Below are positions 58,432-64,000 of a stretch of 64,000 nt of DNA, piece by piece. Position numbers and translations under genes: made by a program. Numbering within the stretch: the stretch's first letter is position 1; each line of letters starts with the position of its first letter. The notes beneath the pieces are model-generated. The model worked only from the letters and a program-made list of their open reading frames with translations. It did no database searches and had not been told where the DNA came from. Source of the stretch: Streptomyces radicis (GTDB taxonomy: Bacteria; Actinomycetota; Actinomycetes; Streptomycetales; Streptomycetaceae); contig NZ_RBDY01000032.1 in the NCBI RefSeq assembly GCF_003626575.1, positions 1-64,000 on the forward strand, written 5' to 3'.

Positions 58432-61400
58432 ATGGCCGAGCCCGCCAAGCGCATCGCGCTGCTGTCCACGTCCGACACCGACCTGCTCTCCGCCCGCGCC
58501 AGCGGCGCGCCCTGGCGGTGGGCCAACCCGACACGGGGCGGCGACGCCGATCGGGTCGCCGCCCTCGCCGACGCCGATCTCGTCGTCGTCCGGCTCCTCG
58601 GCTCCCCGGATGACCTGTGGCCCGGGCTCGGGGGCGTCCGTGAGCGGGGCACCCCCCTGGTGATCCTGGGCGGCGAACAGCAGCCGAACGCCGAGCTGAT
58701 GGAGCGCTCCACCGTGCCGATCGGCGTCGCGGCCGAGGCCCATCGTTACCTGGCGGAGGGCGGCCCCGCCAATCTGGCCGAGCTGCACGCGTTCCTGTCC
58801 GACACGGTGCTGCTGACCGGCGAGGGCTTCGCGCCGCCCGCCCCGATCCCCGCGTGGGGGTACGCCGCACGGCCCACGGTGCCGGAGCGGGGGCTCCCCC
58901 GGGTCGGCGTGCTGTACTACCGCGCCCACGAGGCCAGCGGCAACACCGCCTTCGCCCACGCGCTCGCCGACGCGATCGACGCGACGGGGCAGGCCGTCGG
59001 GGTGCCGGTCTTCGCGGGCTCCCTGCGCGCGGCGCCCGAAAGCCTCTACGCCGCGCTCGGCACCCTCGACGCCCTGGTCGTCACCGTGCTGGCCGCCGGG
59101 GGCACCGTGCCGTCGGCCGCGAGCGCGGGGGGCGACGACGAGGCGTGGGACGTGCGGCGGATGGCGGCGCTCGACATACCCGTGCTCCAGGGGCTGTGCC
59201 TCACATCGAGCCGCGCCGAGTGGGAGGCGTCGAACGACGGGGTCACGCCGCTCGACTCGGCCGCCCAGATCGCCATTCCGGAGTTCGACGGCCGGATCAT
59301 CACCGCGCCGTTCTCCTTCAAGGAGTTCGACGCCGACGGGCTGCCCCGCTACGTCGCCGACGCCGAGCGCTGCGACCGGGTCGCCCGCGTCGCCGTCAAC
59401 CACGCCCGCCTGCGGTCGACGCCCAACCGGGACAAGCGGATCGCCGTCGTGCTCTCGGCGTATCCGACCAAGCACGCGCGCATCGGCAACGCCGTCGGCC
59501 TCGACACCCCCGTCTCGGCCGTCCGCCTGCTGCGCCAGCTGCGGGACGACGGCTACGACCTGGGCACGGACAACGCCGTGGTCCGCGTCCTCGACGCCGC
59601 CCGCACCGAGACCGAGGCGGGCGACGCCCTCATCCACGCCCTCGTCGCCGCGGGCGGCCAGGACGAGGAGTGGCTGACGTCCGCGCAGCTGACCGACGCC
59701 CATGTCCGCATCGGCGCGGCCGAGTACGAGGCCTGGACCCGCGACCTGCCCGCCGGGCTGCGCGACGCGATGGCCGAGGCGTGGGGTCAGGCCCCCGGCG
59801 GCCTGTTCGTCAACGACGCGGGCGAGCTCGTGCTGGCCACCCTGTCCGCGGGGAACGTCGTCCTGCTGATCCAGCCCCCGCGCGGCTTCGGCGAGAACCC
59901 CGTCGCGATCTACCACGACCCCGACCTGCCGCCGAGCCACCACTACCTCGGCGCCTACCGCTGGCTGGAGCACGGCTTCGGCGCCCACGCCGTCGTGCAC
60001 CTCGGCAAGCACGGCTCGCTGGAGTGGCTGCCGGGCAAGAACGCCGCGCTCTCGGCCGCGTGCGCGACCGACGCGGCGCTCGGCGGCCTGCCGCTGATCT
60101 ACCCGTTCCTGGTCAACGACCCGGGCGAGGGCGCGCAGGCCAAGCGCAGGGCCCACGCCACGATCGTCGACCACCTCGTGCCGCCGATGGCCAGGGCGGA
60201 GACCTACGGCGACATCGCCAGGCTCGAGCAGCTGCTCGACGAGCACGCCAACATCGCGGCGATGGACCCGGGGAAGCTGCCCGCGGTGCGCGGCGAGATC
60301 TGGACGCTGATGCAGGCCGCGCAGCTGCACCGCGACCTCGGCCTCGAAGAGCGCCCCGAGGACGACGCGTTCGACGACTTCCTCCTGCATGTCGACGGCT
60401 GGCTGTGCGAGATCAAGGACGCCCAGATCCGCGACGGCCTGCACATCCTCGGCGAGGCCCCGACCGGCGCGGCCCGCGTCGGCCTCGTGCTCGCGATCCT
60501 GCGCGCGACCCAGGTGTGGGGCGGCGTGGGCGACGCCGTTCCGGGGCTGCGCGCCGCGCTCGGGCTCAAGGACGCCGCCGCGGCCGACACGGCTGAGGTC
60601 GACGCGTTCGAGGCCAGGGCCCGCGCGCTGGTCGAGGGGATGGAGGCGGCCGACTGGGACCCGGCGGCCGCGGCCGCGCTCCACGACGCGGCGGAGGTGC
60701 GGCGGGTGCTCGAGTTCGCCGCCGAACAGGTCGTGCCACGGCTGGCTCGCACGACCGACGAGTTGGCCGCCGTCCGGCACGCGCTCGACGGCGGCTTCGT
60801 CCCCGCGGGGCCCTCGGGTTCGCCGTTGCGCGGCCTGGTGAACGTGCTCCCGACCGGGCGGAACTTCTACACCGTCGACCCCCGCGCGGTGCCCTCGCGC
60901 CTCGCGTGGCAGGCGGGTCAGGCGATGGCGGACTCGCTGGTCCGGCGCTACCGGGAGGAGACGGGCGACTATCCGCGGTCCGTCGGCCTGTCCGTGTGGG
61001 GCACGTCCGCCATGCGCACCTCGGGGGACGACATCGCCGAGGTCCTCGCGCTCCTGGGGGTGCGCCCCGAGTGGGACGCCGAGTCGCGCCGGGTCGGCCG
61101 ACTCGCCGTCGTCCCCCTCGACGAGCTGGGCCGCCCCCGCATCGACGTGACCGTGCGCATCTCCGGGTTCTTCCGCGACGCGTTCCCGCACGCCGTCGCG
61201 ATGCTCGACGACGCGGTCCGCCTGGTCGCCGCGCTCGACGAGCCGGACGAGCGGAACTTCGTGCGGGCCCACGCCAGGGCCGACCTCGCACGGCACGGCG
61301 ACGAACGCCGGGCGACCACGCGCGTCTTCGGCTCACGGCCCGGCAGTTACGGGGCGGGGATCCTCCAGGCCATCGAGTCGGGGTCGTGGCGCGACGACCA

Positions 61401-62043
61401 CGACCTGGCCGAGGTCTACACGGCGTGGGGCGGGTTCGCCTACGGGCGCGGCCTCGACGGCGCCCCCGCCGCCGACGACATGCGCGCCGCCTACCGCAGG
61501 ATCAAGGTCGCGGCCAAGAACGTCGACAGCCTCGAGCACGACATCGCCGACTCCGACGACTACTTCCAGTACCACGGCGGCATGATCGCGACCGTCCGCG
61601 CCCTCACCGGCACCGACCCCAAGGCGTATGTCGGGGACTCCACCTCGCCGGACGCGGTGCGCACCCGCACCCTGGCCGAGGAGACCTCCCGCGTCTTCAG
61701 GGCCCGCGTGGTGAACCCCCGGTGGATCGCGGCGATGCGGCGGCACGGCTACAAGGGCGCGTTCGAGCTGGCCGCCACGGTCGACTACCTGTACGGCTTC
61801 GACGCCACCGCGGGCGTCGTGCACGACGGCATGTACGAGGCGCTGGCCCGGGAGTACGTCCTCGACGAGACGAACCAGCGGTTTCTGCGGCAGTCCAACC
61901 CCTGGGCCCTGCGCGGCATCGTCGAGCGGCTCCACGAGGCGGCCGAGCGCGGCCTGTGGGCGGAGCCCGACCCCGGCCTGCTGGCCGCGATGCGGCAGGT
62001 CTACCTGGAGGTCGAGGGCGACCTCGAGGAGGACGAGCGGTGA
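58432..62043 (+). CDS. cobN: Cobaltochelatase subunit CobN
   Basis: A 1203-residue protein matching CobN in size (usually 1200-1270). Typical stretches include VVLSAYPTKHARIGNAVGLDTPVSA, HLGKHGSLEWLPGKNAALS, NFYTVDPRAVPSRLAWQAGQ and the C-terminal QSNPWALRGIVERLHEAA. With CobS and CobT (or the ChlI/D-type partners) it inserts cobalt into hydrogenobyrinate a,c-diamide in the aerobic pathway. AGGAGG lies nine bases before ATG 58432. Partner subunits are not in this window. It overlaps cobF by GTGA. Confidence 0.95.
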   Translation: MAEPAKRIALLSTSDTDLLSARASGAPWRWANPTRGGDADRVAALADADLVVVRLLGSPDDLWPGLGGVRERGTPLVILGGEQQPNAELMERSTVPIGVAAEAHRYLAEGGPANLAELHAFLSDTVLLTGEGFAPPAPIPAWGYAARPTVPERGLPRVGVLYYRAHEASGNTAFAHALADAIDATGQAVGVPVFAGSLRAAPESLYAALGTLDALVVTVLAAGGTVPSAASAGGDDEAWDVRRMAALDIPVLQGLCLTSSRAEWEASNDGVTPLDSAAQIAIPEFDGRIITAPFSFKEFDADGLPRYVADAERCDRVARVAVNHARLRSTPNRDKRIAVVLSAYPTKHARIGNAVGLDTPVSAVRLLRQLRDDGYDLGTDNAVVRVLDAARTETEAGDALIHALVAAGGQDEEWLTSAQLTDAHVRIGAAEYEAWTRDLPAGLRDAMAEAWGQAPGGLFVNDAGELVLATLSAGNVVLLIQPPRGFGENPVAIYHDPDLPPSHHYLGAYRWLEHGFGAHAVVHLGKHGSLEWLPGKNAALSAACATDAALGGLPLIYPFLVNDPGEGAQAKRRAHATIVDHLVPPMARAETYGDIARLEQLLDEHANIAAMDPGKLPAVRGEIWTLMQAAQLHRDLGLEERPEDDAFDDFLLHVDGWLCEIKDAQIRDGLHILGEAPTGAARVGLVLAILRATQVWGGVGDAVPGLRAALGLKDAAAADTAEVDAFEARARALVEGMEAADWDPAAAAALHDAAEVRRVLEFAAEQVVPRLARTTDELAAVRHALDGGFVPAGPSGSPLRGLVNVLPTGRNFYTVDPRAVPSRLAWQAGQAMADSLVRRYREETGDYPRSVGLSVWGTSAMRTSGDDIAEVLALLGVRPEWDAESRRVGRLAVVPLDELGRPRIDVTVRISGFFRDAFPHAVAMLDDAVRLVAALDEPDERNFVRAHARADLARHGDERRATTRVFGSRPGSYGAGILQAIESGSWRDDHDLAEVYTAWGGFAYGRGLDGAPAADDMRAAYRRIKVAAKNVDSLEHDIADSDDYFQYHGGMIATVRALTGTDPKAYVGDSTSPDAVRTRTLAEETSRVFRARVVNPRWIAAMRRHGYKGAFELAATVDYLYGFDATAGVVHDGMYEALAREYVLDETNQRFLRQSNPWALRGIVERLHEAAERGLWAEPDPGLLAAMRQVYLEVEGDLEEDER

Positions 62044-62759
62044 GGATCCGGGTGCTCGGCTTCGGCATGGGTCCGCAGCATGTGACGCCCGAGGTCGCCG
62101 AGGCGCTGCGCGGGACCGACTACGTGCTGGCGCCGTGGAAGTCAGGGCAGGACGGGCTCCTCGCCGTCCGGCGCGCGATCTGCGAGCGGTACGGCGTCGA
62201 GCTCGTCGCGGTCCCCGACCCCCCGCGCGACCGCGACGACCCGGCCGACTACCCGGCGGCGGTCGCCTCCTGGCACGACGCCAGGGCGGCCGCGTACGAG
62301 CGGGTGCTGGCGCGCCGCCGCGGCACCGCGGGCTTCCTCGTGTGGGGCGACCCTTCGCTCTACGACTCGACGATCCGCGTGGTCGGGCGGCTCGCCGACC
62401 GCCTGGAGGCCGCCTGGGACGTGCTGCCGGGGATCAGCGCGCCCCACCTGCTCGCCGCCCGGCACCGGATCGTGCTGCACGAGGTCGGCAGGCCCGTCCA
62501 CATGACCACGGCGCGCCGACTGCGCGAGGCCGTCGAGGGCGGGCAGGACAACATCGTCGTGCTCCTCGGCGGCGGTCCTGACCTGCCGGGTCTCGCGGAC
62601 TGGAGGATCTGGTGGGGCGCCAACCTCGGCGCCCCGGGCGAGGAGCTGGTGCGAGGCCGCGTCGGCGATGTCATGGCCGAGCTGGCGGCGGCCCGCGCAC
62701 GGGCCAGGGCCGCCGCGGGCTGGGTCATGGACGTCCAGCTGCTGCGCCGGGCGCGCTGA
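62040..62759 (+). CDS. cobF: Precorrin-6A synthase (deacetylating), CobF
   Basis: A 239-residue tetrapyrrole methylase. It begins [29 protein letters not shown] and contains [16 protein letters not shown], then [30 protein letters not shown] and [15 protein letters not shown]. These match CobF, which methylates precorrin-5 at C-1 with loss of acetate. CobF marks the aerobic route. The GTG start overlaps the cobN stop, and its TGA overlaps the cobQ start (TGATG). Confidence 0.9.
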   Translation: MRIRVLGFGMGPQHVTPEVAEALRGTDYVLAPWKSGQDGLLAVRRAICERYGVELVAVPDPPRDRDDPADYPAAVASWHDARAAAYERVLARRRGTAGFLVWGDPSLYDSTIRVVGRLADRLEAAWDVLPGISAPHLLAARHRIVLHEVGRPVHMTTARRLREAVEGGQDNIVVLLGGGPDLPGLADWRIWWGANLGAPGEELVRGRVGDVMAELAAARARARAAAGWVMDVQLLRRAR

Positions 62760-64000
62760 TGGCCGGGCTCCTGGTCGCGGGCGCCACATCGGACGCGGGG
62801 AAGAGCGTCGTGACGACGGGGCTGTGCCGCGCGTTCGCCCGCCGTGGCGTGCGGGTGGCCCCGTACAAGGCGCAGAACATGTCCAACAACTCGATGGTCT
62901 GCCAGGGCCCCGACGGGCGGCCCGCCGAGATCGGCCGCGCCCAGTGGGTGCAGGCGCTCGCCGCGCGCGTGCGCCCCGAGCCCGCCATGAACCCGGTGCT
63001 CCTCAAGCCGGGCGGCGAACGGCGCAGCCACGTCGTGCTGCTCGGGCACCCGGCCGGTGAGGTCTCCGCCCGGGACTTCGCCACGGGCCGTCGGCACCTC
63101 GCCGAGGCCGCGCACGGCGCGTACGACGACCTGGCCGCGCGGCACGACGTGGTCGTGGCCGAGGGCGCGGGCTCGCCCGCCGAGATCAACCTGCGGGCGA
63201 GCGACTACGTGAACATGGGGCTCGCCCGGCACGCCGCGCTGCCCACCTTCGTCGTCGGCGACATCGACCGGGGCGGCGTCTTCGCGGCCCTGTACGGAAC
63301 GGTGGGGCTGCTGGACGCGGCCGACCAGGCGCTCATCGCGGGCTTCGTGGTGAACAGGTTCAGGGGCGACGGCGACCTGCTCCGCCCCGGGCTCGCCGAC
63401 CTGGAACGCCTGACAGGGCGGCGGGTGTTCGGCGTTCTGCCGTGGGCGCCCGGGCTCTGGCTCGACTCGGAGGACTCCCTCGACCTGGCGGGCCGCCGCT
63501 CGGCCCGGGACGGCGCGCGGCGCGTCGTGGTCGTCAGGCTCCCGAGGATCAGCAATGCCACCGACGTGGACGCGCTCGGTCTCGAGCCCGACCTCGACGT
63601 CGTGTTCGCCTCCGATCCGCGGGACGTCGCCGATGCCGACCTGCTGGTGCTGCCCGGCACCCGCGCGACGCTCGCCGACCTGGCCTGGCTGCGGGCCCGC
63701 GGCCTGGACCGCGCCGTCGTCGAGCACGCCCGCAGGGGCAAGCCGCTGCTCGGGATCTGCGGCGGCTTCCAACTGCTCGGCCGCCGCGTCTCCGACCCCC
63801 ATGGCGTGGAGGGGGCGGCGGGCTCGGACGTCGAGGGGCTCGGACTGCTCGCCGCGCGCACCGAGTTCGCCGAGGCCAAGACGTTGCGGCTGCCGAGGGG
63901 GACGGCGCTCGGCGTGCGGGCCTCGGGCTACGAGATCCACCACGGCCGTGTCACGACCGGCGGCTCGGACCCGGACTTCCTCGGCGGCGTCCGGGCGGGC
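62759..64000 (+). CDS. cobQ: Adenosylcobyric acid synthase CobQ (partial at right edge)
   Basis: The first 414 codons of CobQ. The N-terminal ATP-grasping dethiobiotin-synthase-like domain has GATSDAGKS (8-16), [12 protein letters not shown] and [25 protein letters not shown]. The C-terminal glutamine amidotransferase domain has [12 protein letters not shown] with catalytic Cys about residue 334, then [10 protein letters not shown]. It amidates four side chains of the corrin ring. The ATG overlaps the cobF stop by one base. Confidence 0.9.
   Translation, partial: MAGLLVAGATSDAGKSVVTTGLCRAFARRGVRVAPYKAQNMSNNSMVCQGPDGRPAEIGRAQWVQALAARVRPEPAMNPVLLKPGGERRSHVVLLGHPAGEVSARDFATGRRHLAEAAHGAYDDLAARHDVVVAEGAGSPAEINLRASDYVNMGLARHAALPTFVVGDIDRGGVFAALYGTVGLLDAADQALIAGFVVNRFRGDGDLLRPGLADLERLTGRRVFGVLPWAPGLWLDSEDSLDLAGRRSARDGARRVVVVRLPRISNATDVDALGLEPDLDVVFASDPRDVADADLLVLPGTRATLADLAWLRARGLDRAVVEHARRGKPLLGICGGFQLLGRRVSDPHGVEGAAGSDVEGLGLLAARTEFAEAKTLRLPRGTALGVRASGYEIHHGRVTTGGSDPDFLGGVRAG

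Noticed and set aside
58315-61296. A 993-residue open frame on the minus strand opposite btuD/cobN
   Set aside because: It is antisense to a clearly recognised CobN with full-length family motifs. Its translation is rich in Arg, Gly, His and Val with no domain, as expected for a shadow frame in GC-rich DNA.

Overview
The window is about 64 kb of very GC-rich DNA with actinomycete features: GTG and TTG starts, ATGA/GTGA gene overlaps, Streptomyces-type regulatory sites and secreted polysaccharide-degrading enzymes. A Streptomyces or close relative is the best fit. Gene order suggests a chromosomal arm with mostly accessory metabolic loci, two TnpB transposable elements and a decayed conflict gene. 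No rRNA, tRNA or CRISPR array was seen.

0-16 kb: after a transposase tail come a LysR gene and a twelve-gene plus-strand operon for an organosulfur or sulfonate-like compound. It encodes a sulfurtransferase, an SsuD-like monooxygenase, a peptide-type ABC importer whose ATPase runs in frame into half of a luciferase-like monooxygenase, a second such monooxygenase, a ketopantoate-reductase-like enzyme, an alpha/beta hydrolase with an Asp nucleophile, a GlcD-like flavoenzyme and two flavin reductases. In front lies a leaderless 34-codon ORF ending in a cysteine-rich tail, a likely cysteine-sensing leader peptide.

15.5-26 kb: secreted glycerophosphodiesterase, two pectate lyases (PL1, PL9), CutC, TnpB element 1, three small Cys-rich or zinc-ribbon-like proteins, and an MdeB-like keto-acid dehydrogenase E1 divergent from an Lrp/AsnC regulator. 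26-32 kb: AraC regulator, small monooxygenase, esterase, PPOX-like protein, SdpI-like membrane protein and an alanine/sodium symporter.

32-37 kb: a 1358-residue trypsin-NACHT protein with a Trypco2 partner, a probable biological-conflict (immunity) pair. 37-45 kb: a LacI gene with two matching operators heads an operon of an FAD oxidoreductase, a HyuA-type hydantoinase without HyuB, a protein with an HEAGH motif, a permease and a Tat-exported beta-propeller. 45-53 kb: an ECF41-like sigma factor with a flavoprotein, a secreted protein, a relic of an nSTAND-WD40 gene, and a LacI repressor divergent from an NMT1-type ABC importer.

53-64 kb: a chitin-type LPMO behind a DasR-like site, then a cobalamin riboswitch heading btuF-btuC-btuD-cobN-cobF-cobQ. 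TnpB element 2 sits between btuF and btuC in antisense orientation. cobQ runs off the right edge.

Short tandem repeats, mostly with a 9-bp period, recur at gene edges throughout, including at the start codon of the Lrp gene.
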